Source: DATFWC01 sp963777755
Lineage (GTDB): Bacteria; Pseudomonadota; Alphaproteobacteria; Rhizobiales; Xanthobacteraceae
DNA: 64,000 nt
Assembly (NCBI GenBank): GCA_963777755.1
Contig: CAVZSC010000028.1
Location: forward strand, 1-64,000
Direction of reading: 5' to 3'
The notes under the pieces are model-generated. The model was not told where the DNA came from, searched no databases, and was given only the letters and a program-made list of their open reading frames with translations. Shown here in pieces: positions 41,943-50,548 of the stretch; the first letter of the stretch is position 1; each line of letters opens with the position of its first letter. Made by a program: the position numbers and the translations under genes.

Positions 41943-42662
41943 TTGAAACGAAACAAGAAAGATCAGGCGTTCGACCCGAGAGCCTTCCTCTCCAAGGTAG
42001 GCAGAGGAAGGACGATCGTCAAATATCGCGTCGATCAAGTTGTCTTCTCACAGGGTGACGCGGCCGACTGCGTCTTTTTCATCGAGCAGGGCAAGCTGAA
42101 GGTGACGGTCCTTTCCGAGCAAGGGAAAGAGGCGGTCGTCGCCGTCCTCGGGCCGGGTCAGTTTTGCGGCGAGGGGTGCCTGGCCGGACAGACCCGTCGT
42201 ATGGCGACGGCGACGGCGATCACGGAAACCGAGATCATGCGACTGGAGAAGGCGGCCGTCGTCCGCGTGCTGCATGACGAGCCGGCGTTTTCCGAGTTCT
42301 TCGTTTCGCATCTCCTGGCTCGGAACATTCGGGTGGAAGAGGATCTGGTCGATCAGCTGTTCAATTCGAGCGAAAAGCGACTGGCACGAGCGCTCCTCCT
42401 GTTGGCGAATTTCGGCAAGGAAGGCAGGCCGGAACCGATCATCGCGAAGATCAGCCAGGAGACGTTGGCGGACATGGTCGGCACGACGCGGTCTCGTGTG
42501 AGCTTTTTCATGAACAAGTTTCGGCAATTGGGCTTTATCGAGTACAACGGCAACGTGGTCGTCCACAGCTCGCTGCTGAGCGTCGTCCTGCACGATCAGC
42601 CGCAGATCAGGAGCGAACGGGATCATCCCTTGCCGCAAGGCCTGGACATGGCCGAAGGGTGA
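41943..42662 (+). CDS. Crp/Fnr-family transcriptional regulator
   Basis: 239 aa from TTG 41943 (GGAGC eight bases upstream), starting KRNKKDQAFDPRAFLSKVG, an opening typical of one rhizobial Crp subgroup. cNMP-binding-type beta roll (about 30-140; VVFSQGDAADCVFFIEQGKL and VVAVLGPGQFCGEG), then the winged HTH with ISQETLADMVGTTRSRVSFF. It lacks the Fnr cysteine cluster. Targets unknown. Confidence 0.88.
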   Translation: MKRNKKDQAFDPRAFLSKVGRGRTIVKYRVDQVVFSQGDAADCVFFIEQGKLKVTVLSEQGKEAVVAVLGPGQFCGEGCLAGQTRRMATATAITETEIMRLEKAAVVRVLHDEPAFSEFFVSHLLARNIRVEEDLVDQLFNSSEKRLARALLLLANFGKEGRPEPIIAKISQETLADMVGTTRSRVSFFMNKFRQLGFIEYNGNVVVHSSLLSVVLHDQPQIRSERDHPLPQGLDMAEG

Positions 42663-42762
42663 GAAACAATCGTCAATAATTGCTGCAATAGCTCTTACGA
42701 CATCGCCGTGCGGGGCTGCCGTCGGCGGTTCCAAGCCCTTGGTGCGAAACAATCGGATTCGT

Positions 42763-43038
42763 TCATTCGCGAACGCCATCCTGCTGCGCATCCCTTTTCA
42801 GCGCAGCCGCGAGCTCAGACGGATCGACGGTGACGATCTCGGTCACGCCGACTCTGCTCGAGGTCGAAGGCAGGTGGAGCAGGGTCGCGATGCGTCGATA
42901 GGCCAGAAACGATAGCCCGTCGATCAGCTCCTCGTCGGTGTCGATCGTGTACGTTCCCGAGGGTTGAACCGCGTCGATCGCGCTCAGACAGAAGGGGTGT
43001 CCGAACGTGACGGACTTGCGCGTCGTTCGTATCGTCAT
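42763..43038 (-). CDS. Small protein of unknown function (91 aa)
   Basis: From ATG 43038 (ribosome site GAGGAGG): MTIRTTRKSVTFGHPFCLSA, then TYTIDTDEELIDGLSFLAYR, a compact beta-alpha pattern shared by hypothetical proteins of rhizobia near stress genes. No motif of known function. Confidence 0.6.
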   Translation of the reverse strand: MTIRTTRKSVTFGHPFCLSAIDAVQPSGTYTIDTDEELIDGLSFLAYRRIATLLHLPSTSSRVGVTEIVTVDPSELAAALKRDAQQDGVRE

Positions 43039-43199
43039 AGGAACCTCCTCGACTGTTTCGGGTGCCGTAGCGGTTGCCCGAACCGATGGAAGGATCATGC
43101 GGCTGGATCGCGGCGAGCCGCGAAGAAACAATCAATCATGCCGATCGATTTGGCGCCGGCGGGTGCCGGCAAGCAGTGCGTCCGCCAATCGAGGCGGCC

Positions 43200-43430
43200 C
43201 TATTGCTTCCATTCGACTGTTCCCGTCAGACGGCAACCACATGGACATACGTAACTGTGTTCCTCGTTGGGTGATCCGGGAGTGGAGCTTGGTTCGATAC
43301 CTGCGGCACGCATCGCACTGCCACAGGCCTCGCAAATTGGCTGAGCCAGGGCATTTCTGGCGCGATAGGGGGCTACCATGATCGGACCACTCGTGTCGGG
43401 ACGGCCGCTGATGATTTTGGTCTGGGACAT
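43200..43430 (-). CDS. Small cysteine-rich, zinc-ribbon-like protein (76 aa)
   Basis: MSQTKIISGRPDTSGPIMVA precedes ICEACGSAM and, 25 residues later, YVCPCGCRL: two pairs of cysteines that could bind zinc. Ends TGTVEWKQ. No family recognised. It is the third zinc-ribbon-like miniprotein of the island. Confidence 0.5.
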   Translation of the reverse strand: MSQTKIISGRPDTSGPIMVAPYRARNALAQPICEACGSAMRAAGIEPSSTPGSPNEEHSYVCPCGCRLTGTVEWKQ

Positions 43431-43764
43431 CAAGGCCGCTCCTGGAAGCTGACTGACGGGGCCGCCAAGAGGCGGGAGCTGTGGCGACGCCGCCCAAAAG
43501 CACAAGTGATCAGCGAGCGCTTCAAATAATTAAACATTGTTTTCTCTTGGGAAGCCCAGTTATCAGGGCCGCCAGTCATTTTAAGTCAGTATCTCATGAG
43601 ATCAAGCAAGAAACCGAGTCGTCTCGGCTAAATACACTTAAGTATTTTCTGTCGTTACACAATGCACCTTATCCTGTGACCTAACGTAGCAGGGGTCACA
43701 GAAAATCAGGCGCGGCGACATTCAAAACGGACCGCTACCTCAGTGCAAGACGGACCACCGACCT
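43431..43764. other. Locally AT-rich stretch, no gene
   Basis: About 43505-43690 is noticeably richer in A and T than the surroundings, with no coding pattern. It ends at the receptor fragment at 43765. Confidence 0.45.
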
Positions 43765-43856
43765 GGATCGCGTCGGCGAAGTCGGAGGGGCCGCCGCCCG
43801 CCACGCTGTAGCCGATCTGCTCCAGGCGCGTGTGCACGCTCGCGTCCGCCAGCGCC
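43765..43856 (-). pseudogene. 92-bp fragment of a Bug/TctC receptor gene
   Basis: Matches 28264-28355 with four mismatches; the minus strand still reads ALADASVHTRLEQIGYSVAG and GGPSDFADAI. It is only the C-terminal part of the gene and abuts the 3' end of the PRC-barrel gene. Confidence 0.85.
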
Positions 43857-43862
43857 GCTGCA

Positions 43863-44225
43863 CTAACCGACCAGGACCGCCCCGTAGTAGTCGTCGACCT
43901 TGCGGCCGCGCTCGGGATCCTGCCAATCCCAGTCGTTGCCGGCGTATTTGGGCGCGCCCTTGAGCTGGTCCTCGGTGATCGCCGTACGGTAGCCGCCGAG
44001 CCGCGTATCATAGACCAAGGCCGCCCAGGGGATGGGATAATGATCGTGACCCATCCCGAGAAATCCGCCGAAGCTCAGCACCGCGTAAGCGACCTTGCCG
44101 CTGCGCTTGTTGATCATCACGCGCTCGATGGAGCCGACCTTCCGGTCGTCGGCGCCATAGACGTCGGTACCTTCCACCTTGTCGCTGCCGATCAGGTCGA
44201 ACGTCTCGCGGGCATCCGCATCCAT
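43863..44225 (-). CDS. PRC-barrel domain protein
   Basis: 120 aa from ATG 44225 (AGGAGCTTCCC upstream). PRC-barrel features: LIGSDKVEGTDVYGADDRKV, IERVMINKRSGKVAYAVLSF and YPIPWAALVYD. Such proteins are stress-associated in rhizobia, often beside GlsB or CsbD-like genes. The last residues (GAVLVG) border the receptor fragment, so the original stop may have been altered. Confidence 0.85.
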   Translation of the reverse strand: MDADARETFDLIGSDKVEGTDVYGADDRKVGSIERVMINKRSGKVAYAVLSFGGFLGMGHDHYPIPWAALVYDTRLGGYRTAITEDQLKGAPKYAGNDWDWQDPERGRKVDDYYGAVLVG

Positions 44226-44614
44226 GGGAAGCTCCTGTTTCGTGATGACCAACCGGCAGGGGTCGGCAAAGTTCCGCACCGCGATGCCCATGTCCTCATC
44301 GACGCGTGTGGGCCGGGGGTACGACGTTCCTGATGTCGCCGCTGGCGGGGAACAAGAAGCGCAGTTCGTTGTTCACTCGCAGGCGCCGGGTGACAACCGG
44401 CCGCAACAGGGATCGATGGACGCAGTTATTTTGCCGGTTTCTTGCTGCGACACCAACGCATCGGTACGCGTGGGCATCTAACCTGTTCCCGGCGCCTCAG
44501 CTCGCTGGCAGCGGATCGATCTTGCTTCTGGGCTCGGCCATTCGCCGGACTCCGGAAAGGCGGGAGCCCCTCGATCACCGCGCAACGCCAGGCGTCGGAA
44601 ACAAGCTCCTTCGG
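44226..44614. other. No gene recognised
   Basis: Nothing with protein-like composition on either strand; no hairpin of note. Confidence 0.5.
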
Positions 44615-45022
44615 TCAGGTGGTTGCGCTTTCGAGCTCGAAGCGGTCGATCACGCTGGGCTGGCACACGCCGGCATGCAGCGTCAGCAGCACCAATTGGG
44701 CGTCGAGATTGGTCCCCGAGATCAGGGCGAGCTCGATCCGCCGCTCGACGTCGAGCGCGAGCTGTGCGTTGTTGGCGCCGGCGAACGCCTCGGCCCCGAT
44801 CATGCAGTAGCCGATGATCTCAGCCGCCGCGCGGTAGGCGTGCGGCGCCGGTTCGCCGGCCTCCGCGCGCGCCTTCAACAGGCTGGCGATGGTGAGCTTG
44901 ACCGCTTCCGGCACGAGGCGCGGATGAATGTCGACGGAGCGTAGCGCCTGATCGACCTGCCGCAGATCGCCGGAGCGTCCGAAAATGCCGAACAGGCCTA
45001 TGGAGGAGTAGCGGCGCGCCAT
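44615..45022 (-). CDS. Conserved-type hypothetical protein (135 aa)
   Basis: From ATG 45022: MARRYSSIGLFGIFGRSGDL, then an all-helical stretch with RAAAEIIGYCMIGAEAFAGA. Proteins with this FGRSGDLRQVDQALR pattern are seen in rhizobia; function unknown. The gene's promoter region is filled by large palindromes. Confidence 0.6.
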   Translation of the reverse strand: MARRYSSIGLFGIFGRSGDLRQVDQALRSVDIHPRLVPEAVKLTIASLLKARAEAGEPAPHAYRAAAEIIGYCMIGAEAFAGANNAQLALDVERRIELALISGTNLDAQLVLLTLHAGVCQPSVIDRFELESATT

Positions 45023-45029
45023 GGCGGAC

Positions 45030-45105
45030 CTAGTGTCCCGGTTCCGACGTTCGTATCCCTTTGCAGCAGCCCCTCGTACGAACGTCGGAACCAAAGGGAC
45101 ACTAG
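45030..45105. repeat. Large inverted repeat 1 (CTAGTGTCCC...)
   Basis: Arms start CTAGTGTCCCGGTTCCGACG (45030) and end in TACGAACGTCGGAACC-AAAGGGACACTAG (to 45105), with a ~20-base loop. The CTAG ends and near-perfect arms look like a small palindromic mobile or regulatory element. Confidence 0.8.
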
Positions 45106-45119
45106 CAAGCATCTCGATT

Positions 45120-45197
45120 CTAGTGTGGCTTTGGATTTGACGTTCCTATGAGGGAGTTCCCGCAATGCTGATAGGAACGTCAAATCCGCCACACTAG
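45120..45197. repeat. Large inverted repeat 2 (CTAGTGTGGC...)
   Basis: Arms CTAGTGTGG plus GGATTTGACGTTCCTAT (45120-45149) and ATAGGAACGTCAAATCC plus GCCACACTAG (45171-45197). It starts 15 bp after repeat 1 and shares the CTAGTGT ends but not the inner sequence. Confidence 0.8.
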
Positions 45198-45292
45198 TAC
45201 AGGATTTGCCTCGCGAGAGGGAGATGCGTGGCGACCGAAAGCAGCCGCATCGGGGATCGACCGACTGGGGGGATGAGCCGGCGGGTGCTCGA

Positions 45293-45463
45293 TCAACCGA
45301 TCATGCCGAGGCGATGCGCCAGCATCAGCGCTCCGACCACGAGTCCACAGCTGACGACCGCATAGGCGAGCTCGCGGACGCTCATCGTCGCCTGACGGAG
45401 AATCCGCACCATCCCGCTGCCGGAGGGCGCGCTCTTGACCGGTGATTTCCTGCGGCCCGACAT
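45293..45463 (-). CDS. Small single-helix membrane protein (56 aa)
   Basis: MSGRRKSPVKSAPSGSGMVR, then LRQATMSVRELAYAVVSCGL and VVGALMLAHRLGMIG. Basic N-terminus and one membrane helix. It is flanked on both sides by the large palindromes. Function unknown. Confidence 0.5.
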   Translation of the reverse strand: MSGRRKSPVKSAPSGSGMVRILRQATMSVRELAYAVVSCGLVVGALMLAHRLGMIG

Positions 45464-45507
45464 GCCCTGTTCCGCTAGAGGCTTTCCCGGTCGAAATGAC
45501 CCACGCT

Positions 45508-45642
45508 CGTCATGGCCGGGCGAGCCGCTTTAGGCGGCGAGGGTTGTCCCGGCCATCTCGACAAGCTTGGCACGGCCGTGCCACTTGAATCGGGATCACC
45601 GGACAACCCTCGCCGCCTAAAGTGGCTCGCCCGGTGATGACG
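45508..45642. repeat. Large inverted repeat 3
   Basis: Left arm 45508-45552 and right arm 45599-45642 pair over about 44 bases with few mismatches (for example CTTTAGGCGGCGAGGGTTGT against its complement). The central loop holds the perfect palindrome GGCACGGCCGTGCC (45569-45582). No gene was seen from 45643 to 46031. Confidence 0.8.
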
Positions 45643-46031
45643 ATGCAGCATGAGCGGAACCTCCGCTATTGCCTGCCGCACCATAGCGAGAGGAGGTTAC
45701 GAAATCGTGGCGTCTCGCCGGCGCCGCGCGGCGCGCTTGCAGCGGCGGTGCCGGTCTGAGGTCATAGGCGCTGAGTTGAACGAGACCTCGCGATTGTCAT
45801 GGCCCGCGAAAGCGGGCCATCCAGGAAGCCGCCGCCTGGCAGGGCTCGCCATGCTGAGACAGCCAAGCCATGGGGCAGCACCCGGATGCCCAGCCACCGA
45901 GCGGCCACGGCGGTCATGACGTCTCAACCAGAGTTGATCCTTCGTGAGCCGAAATTCCTTGTGCGGCTGCGTGGCGTATCGCACAACAGGAACGCTTCGC
46001 TGGCGGAACCAACGACACCAGGGGCCGATCG

Positions 46032-46439
46032 ATGCCGAGTTTCAAATTCGGCGCTTCCGAAAGCCTGAGCGACACGCCATTGGGCGGACTGGCTCGACCC
46101 GCCGCCGAAAAATTCGCCGGCGCCTGGGTTGCCTGTTTCCTGGTGATGGCACGCGGCGACGTCTTTGCCGCGTTCGACTTCGACCACATGCTGCTGGCTT
46201 CGATTTGCGGCACCGTCGGAGCGGCGGTCACCGTGGCGCTCCTGGCACAGATGGATCGAACGGTCGACAGCCTGGCGCGGCAGGTGACCATAAGCATGAT
46301 CGCGACCTTCGTTGGAGATATTTTCGCGCACCCGTCGCACTTTCCCCCGCAATGGGCCGAGCCCACCGTCACGGCCGCCGTCTCCGGAGCCATCGCCATC
46401 GCGCTGTGGTACGCCAAGCGGTGGAGCACAATGCGTTGA
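46032..46439 (+). CDS. Membrane protein of unknown function (135 aa)
   Basis: Three hydrophobic segments (about 30-45, 52-75 and 112-128) with MLLASICGTVGAAVTVALLA and ATFVGDIFAHPSHFPP. No family recognised. Start at 46032 after AGGGGCCGATCG-like sequence. Confidence 0.55.
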   Translation: MPSFKFGASESLSDTPLGGLARPAAEKFAGAWVACFLVMARGDVFAAFDFDHMLLASICGTVGAAVTVALLAQMDRTVDSLARQVTISMIATFVGDIFAHPSHFPPQWAEPTVTAAVSGAIAIALWYAKRWSTMR

Positions 46440-46763
46440 TCAATCGCCGCGCGGCATGATCGAGCGCGCGCCGCCACGACGCCGGCCCGGCAGCGTCCTC
46501 GGCGTCGAGCGGCCGCGCGCATCCGAGGCTCGCCAAAGCCACCACGACTGATTGCTGCGTAACGGTCGGACGTGCGAGAAGATGAGGTCGTCGGACGCCA
46601 CCTTTGCTCGTGCGCGACGGGTGAGGCGCAAGGTCGGCAACGGGTCTGGCCATGTGACAGTTTTTGTTGCCGGGGGGCTCATACGCTATGGTGGATTACC
46701 GATCTCAGAGGCGTGCGCGCGCCCTCAGATCAGGCGAGCGAAGGAAGATACAAAGGAAGCATC
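46440..46763. other. No gene recognised
   Basis: The frames here do not look protein-like. The last 30 bases carry the ribosome site of the AlkD-like gene. Confidence 0.5.
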
Positions 46764-47444
46764 GTGTCGACGAGCACAACAATCAAGGAAGTCATGCGCG
46801 AGCTCGCCGCACTCGAAGACCCGAGGATGCGCGAGGCCAATGAACGCCGTGGTGACGATCACGGTGTGAACCTCACCCATCTTCGCTCTCTCGCCAAGCG
46901 ACTCAAGACACAGCATGAACTCGCACTTCAACTGTGGGAAACAGGCGACACCGCCGCGTGCCTTCTCGCGACCCTGGTGTGCAGGCCGAAGGCCTTCTCT
47001 GCGGCCGAGCTCGACGCAATGATCCGCGACATTCGCTCTCCCAAGCTCCTCGATTGGTTCATCGTGAACGTGGTAAAGCGTGGTCGCCACGCCGAGGATC
47101 TTCGTCCGGACTGGAAGGACGGCGACGACCTCGTCGGTCGCGCGGGCTGGAGCCTGACGACTGAAAGAGTCATCAAGAACGCTGAGGGCCTCGACCTCGA
47201 TGCGTTACTCGACCAGATCGAGAGGGAGATGCATCAGGCACCTGCCCAGAAACAGTGGGCCATGAATCATTGCCTCGCCGAGATTGGCATTCATCATCCA
47301 GAGCTTCGAACGCGAGCAATCGGGATTGGCGAGCGGCTCGCTGTCCTCATCGACTACCCTGCATCACCTGGCTGCACGCCACCCTACGCACCGGTCTGGA
47401 TCGCCGAGATGGTTCGCCGACGCGAGGGGACGGGAGGTCCATGA
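46764..47444 (+). CDS. DNA alkylation repair (AlkD-like) HEAT-repeat protein
   Basis: 226 aa from GTG 46764 with AAGGAAGC upstream. All-helical, with IKEVMRELAALEDPRMREAN and DWFIVNVVKRGRHAEDL, the pattern of the DNA_alkylation (AlkD/AlkC) family. Those enzymes remove bulky alkylated bases, but many relatives are uncharacterised; I could not confirm the catalytic Trp/Asp/Arg. No alkylation-response neighbour is seen. Confidence 0.65.
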   Translation: MSTSTTIKEVMRELAALEDPRMREANERRGDDHGVNLTHLRSLAKRLKTQHELALQLWETGDTAACLLATLVCRPKAFSAAELDAMIRDIRSPKLLDWFIVNVVKRGRHAEDLRPDWKDGDDLVGRAGWSLTTERVIKNAEGLDLDALLDQIEREMHQAPAQKQWAMNHCLAEIGIHHPELRTRAIGIGERLAVLIDYPASPGCTPPYAPVWIAEMVRRREGTGGP

Positions 47445-47500
47445 CGGCGCCTCGAGAGGACGCCAAGTGGTCATCACGCTGGTGCTTATCAGCTCGGGCC

Positions 47501-48304
47501 CTAACCAGCCGGAGCTCGGAAGTGCTTCTCAAGCCAACTGCGCCACCTTGGCTCCTCCCGTTTCGCAGTGTTCGTGGCATCATCGCCGAAGAGGTAGAGC
47601 CGAACAGACAGGAAGGTCATGCCCCCCATCGGCAAAGCGAACAGGTGAGCGAGCCCCGGCGCGGGCTGGTCGAGCCGGAGGATCAATGCCGGATGTTCCT
47701 GCGGTCCAGTTTGTTCTATCACGCCCGCGAATGGCGGTGTATCCGAAGGCGCTTTCACCCGCTGTTGTTCGACCGCATTGGCCAAGCCGAGGGGATCGAC
47801 TAGGTTCTTCCAAGCTTCAGTCGCAGGTGCGGAAGATGGAAACAAGAGTTGGAACACGGCGCCGTATTCTCCAGGAAAATACATGCGGTAAAGGCGAAGA
47901 AGGCTGAAGAAGGCGAGCCATCCATAGGTATGCCCTTCAAACTGATCATCCCAATCATCTGTGCTCGCGAACCACCGATGGACCACGCGAACTGTGCACA
48001 GTCCGCCTGATTTGGCCTCGACGATCCATTCCGTCGCTACCTTTCCCGGCCCTCCCTCTGCTTCCGCGACAAACCGCTTGGGTGGTTCCCAAGCCGTGAT
48101 GGTGGCGATCGAATCCATGCTTCCATCGGAAGCGAAATGCGAAACAGCGGTCCCTCCGATCCGACCCTCGAGTTCGCTCGGCACGAACCACGCAGATAGT
48201 CCGGGTCCGGTTGCGATCGCATCCCAGACTTCCTCCGGTGTACCAGGCACATCCGTCTCGGCTTCGACTGAGCGATTGCCGGACGCATCCTTTTTTACTG
48301 GCAT
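47501..48304 (-). CDS. SRPBCC (AHSA1-like) protein
   Basis: 267 aa. N-terminal AHSA1/START-like domain (about 8-150): VEAETDVPGTPEEVWDAIAT, SAWFVPSELEGRIGG and VATEWIVEAKSGG. The C-terminal 110 residues are an additional alpha/beta part. Function is usually ligand binding or chaperone-like; unknown here. Its ATG overlaps the 3' end of the regulator gene upstream by 10 bp, so the two form one operon. Confidence 0.8.
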   Translation of the reverse strand: MPVKKDASGNRSVEAETDVPGTPEEVWDAIATGPGLSAWFVPSELEGRIGGTAVSHFASDGSMDSIATITAWEPPKRFVAEAEGGPGKVATEWIVEAKSGGLCTVRVVHRWFASTDDWDDQFEGHTYGWLAFFSLLRLYRMYFPGEYGAVFQLLFPSSAPATEAWKNLVDPLGLANAVEQQRVKAPSDTPPFAGVIEQTGPQEHPALILRLDQPAPGLAHLFALPMGGMTFLSVRLYLFGDDATNTAKREEPRWRSWLEKHFRAPAG

Positions 48305-48903
48305 TGAACGCCCTTTCCTTGCCGATCCATTGGTGAAGGATGCGCCGCCACGACAACGCGATGGGATCGTCCCTCCGGCGCAGATTCATCGTGATAGCGT
48401 GCCGCGAGCATGGTGATGGCCTCAGTCAGCTCGCGCGTGAAAGAGGCGCGATCACCTGGGGAACGGAACCGGATGTCAGTGTCGATCGCCAATGTCGCCA
48501 GGCCCTTGCCCGCATCCGCGGCCGCGCGTTGCAGGGCTCCGACCTCCCGCACCAGCCGAGCGCCCAGCGCAATGAGGTAGCTCGCCGACAGGCGGTCGGC
48601 TGTACGGTCTGGATCAGCGCCCGCCGGACCTAATGCCTTCGTCGAGACCACATAGGCGGTGGCGCTCGCCACCATGAGCCGCTCCGTCAGCCCGCCCCAC
48701 TTGCGCGTATCGGCGACCTCGACAAGTCCGTGTTCCTCCAAAGTACGCAGGTGATAATTGATCTTCTGTCGCTTGAGGCCGAGCCGAGCGGCGAGGGTCG
48801 CGGCCGAGGCGGGCTCCCGCAGTTCGGAAAGGAGCTGGCTCCGAACCGGCTCCAGCGCGGCGGCCGCGGCGCTCGGCCGATCTATGACTTCGATATCGAG
48901 CAT
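48295..48903 (-). CDS. ArsR-like winged-helix regulator
   Basis: 202 aa from ATG 48903. The HTH (about 15-85) reads VRSQLLSELREPASAATLAA and LGLKRQKINYHLRTLEEHGL, as in ArsR/HTH_20 proteins. The C-terminal half is helical with no metal-cysteine motif. It begins the operon with the SRPBCC gene and has two identical-type palindromes just upstream, so autoregulation is likely. Confidence 0.85.
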   Translation of the reverse strand: MLDIEVIDRPSAAAAALEPVRSQLLSELREPASAATLAARLGLKRQKINYHLRTLEEHGLVEVADTRKWGGLTERLMVASATAYVVSTKALGPAGADPDRTADRLSASYLIALGARLVREVGALQRAAADAGKGLATLAIDTDIRFRSPGDRASFTRELTEAITMLAARYHDESAPEGRSHRVVVAAHPSPMDRQGKGVQCQ

Positions 48904-48915
48904 GCTGCTCTCACA

Positions 48916-48960
48916 TTGACGAATTTTACTGTCAATGGCATTGACGGCTATTTTTGTCAA
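48916..48960. promoter_or_regulatory. Tandem operator TTGAC-N10-GTCAA x2
   Basis: Two inverted repeats with the same arms and the same 10-base spacer lie at 48916-48935 and 48941-48960, exactly 25 bp apart. They start 13 bp upstream of the regulator's start codon. No gene is seen from here to 49292. Confidence 0.75.
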
Positions 48961-49292
48961 GAGGAGGGCCGTTGCCGATTGAAGGGGTTATCGGGCTGCT
49001 CGGCGCGATCGAATTGTGGCGTCGGCGGTACGACCGTCGCTGCCCGATGCACTCACATCGCGCTGCGCGCGGCTCCTGCCCTGTCGGCTTTCTTGAACCG
49101 GCGCAGGCCGCATCGAGTGTGAGAAATGCGGGCTAGACAACAGTCCGCGAATGGGATCGTCAGTTCCGTCTCGTTCGTGTCCACCACGAACACCGCGAGG
49201 AGCTTGGCCGGCTTCGTCTCGCTGGCATTGGCGCTGACGCGGTGGCATCTGTACTCGACAAAGAGTTCTGACCCGCTTTGTCCATCCAACAG

Positions 49293-49682
49293 TCACTCTA
49301 CTGGCACGAGCGCCGGAGCACCCTTGTCCTTGATCAAGAACACCAGGAATTTCGCCCGATTGGTACCGCTTGCGTTCCGGTCAACGACATGAACATCGTC
49401 CGGGCCTTCATAGAAGGTCTGTCCTGGTGTCAGTGTTACTTGTTGTCCACCCTTCAGCTGCATCACAACGGAGCCCTCCAGTACGTAAACAAACGCATGT
49501 GCATTGTGTCGGTGGATAGCGCTCGACCCGCCGGGCGCATGCTCTACTGTGATCATCAGAACTTCCCTGCCGGGATTCTCGGTAAGATCCTTAGACATGA
49601 GAGACGTGACCTTAGGTTCCTGAGCCATCGCCGTGCCGCTCATGAGGCATAGCAGGACCAATGCAACGAGTTTGATCGTCAT
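49293..49682 (-). CDS. Exported cupin-domain protein (129 aa)
   Basis: From ATG 49682: signal peptide KLVALVLLCLMSGTAMAQ, then a single cupin barrel with SSAIHRHNAHAFVYVLEGSV and QTFYEGPDDVHVVD, which supply the metal-binding His/Glu set. Periplasmic. Catalysis unknown. It follows an SDR gene on the same strand by about 80 bp. Confidence 0.8.
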   Translation of the reverse strand: MTIKLVALVLLCLMSGTAMAQEPKVTSLMSKDLTENPGREVLMITVEHAPGGSSAIHRHNAHAFVYVLEGSVVMQLKGGQQVTLTPGQTFYEGPDDVHVVDRNASGTNRAKFLVFLIKDKGAPALVPVE

Positions 49683-49759
49683 AGTCGCCTCCTTCGTTCG
49701 TCGCCTGGGATCAACTCGTGCCAGCGCGTGAGATCGCTGGGCGTACCTCGAATGCAGGG

Positions 49760-50515
49760 TCAGGCTGCTGCCTTTGAGTGGCGGAGCCATTCGTCGAAAC
49801 CGATGCGGCCGAGGCGCGCCTCGCCCAACGGCACGAGCGAATGCTCCTCGACCCGGCCGCCCCAGTATCGGGCCTCGGGGTCGCTCACGACCTCACGCGG
49901 GTCGCCCACCGCCTTCAGATAGCGGGCGACGATTTCGTTGAACGGCGCTCGTTCCGGGCCGGCGATCTCGACGATGCCGCCTCGCGGCGCCGCGAGTGCC
50001 ACATCGGCGACGATGGCAGCAACGTCGTCCGCCGCGATGGGCTGGAACAGGCCGGGCGAAAGCCTGACCACGTTTCCATCCGCGCTTGAAGCAGCGATGG
50101 CGCGGAGGAATTCCAGGAATTGGGTCGAGCGGATGATGGTGTAGGGGATGCCGGAGGTCTCGACCAGTTTCTCTTGGGCGACCTTGGCGCGAAAATAACC
50201 ATTGTCGGGCGTCCGGTCGGTTCCGACGATGGATAGCGCGACATGGTGCCGGACGCCGGCAGCGGCCTCCGCCGCGAGAAGGTTGCGGCCGGAGGTCTCG
50301 AAGAATTCCAGCACCGCCTTGTCTTCAAATGAGGGCGAATTGGCGAGGTCGATCACCACCTGCGTGCCGGCCATGGCCTCCTTGAGCCCGTCGCCGGTGA
50401 TGGTGTTGACGCCGGTGTTGGGGGAGGCGGCGACGACCTCATCGCCGCCGTGACGGAGAATGGCGACGGTCTTCGAGCCGATGAGGCCGGTGCCGCCGAT
50501 GACGACGATCTTCAT
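49760..50515 (-). CDS. NmrA-like atypical SDR (NAD(P)-binding) protein
   Basis: 251 aa. Nucleotide motif VVIGGTGLIGSKTVAILR at the N-terminus, typical of NmrA/atypical short-chain dehydrogenases, with FRAKVAQEKLVETSGIPYTI placing the usual lysine. Possible NAD(P)H-quinone or regulatory role. Lies 33 bp after the alpha/beta hydrolase gene in the same direction. Confidence 0.85.
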   Translation of the reverse strand: MKIVVIGGTGLIGSKTVAILRHGGDEVVAASPNTGVNTITGDGLKEAMAGTQVVIDLANSPSFEDKAVLEFFETSGRNLLAAEAAAGVRHHVALSIVGTDRTPDNGYFRAKVAQEKLVETSGIPYTIIRSTQFLEFLRAIAASSADGNVVRLSPGLFQPIAADDVAAIVADVALAAPRGGIVEIAGPERAPFNEIVARYLKAVGDPREVVSDPEARYWGGRVEEHSLVPLGEARLGRIGFDEWLRHSKAAA

Positions 50516-50548
50516 GGTTTACCCTCCTGTGTCGATGACTGGAGACGC

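Noticed and set aside
45030..45642. Palindromes as insertion sequences
   Set aside because: No transposase frame between or near the arms.
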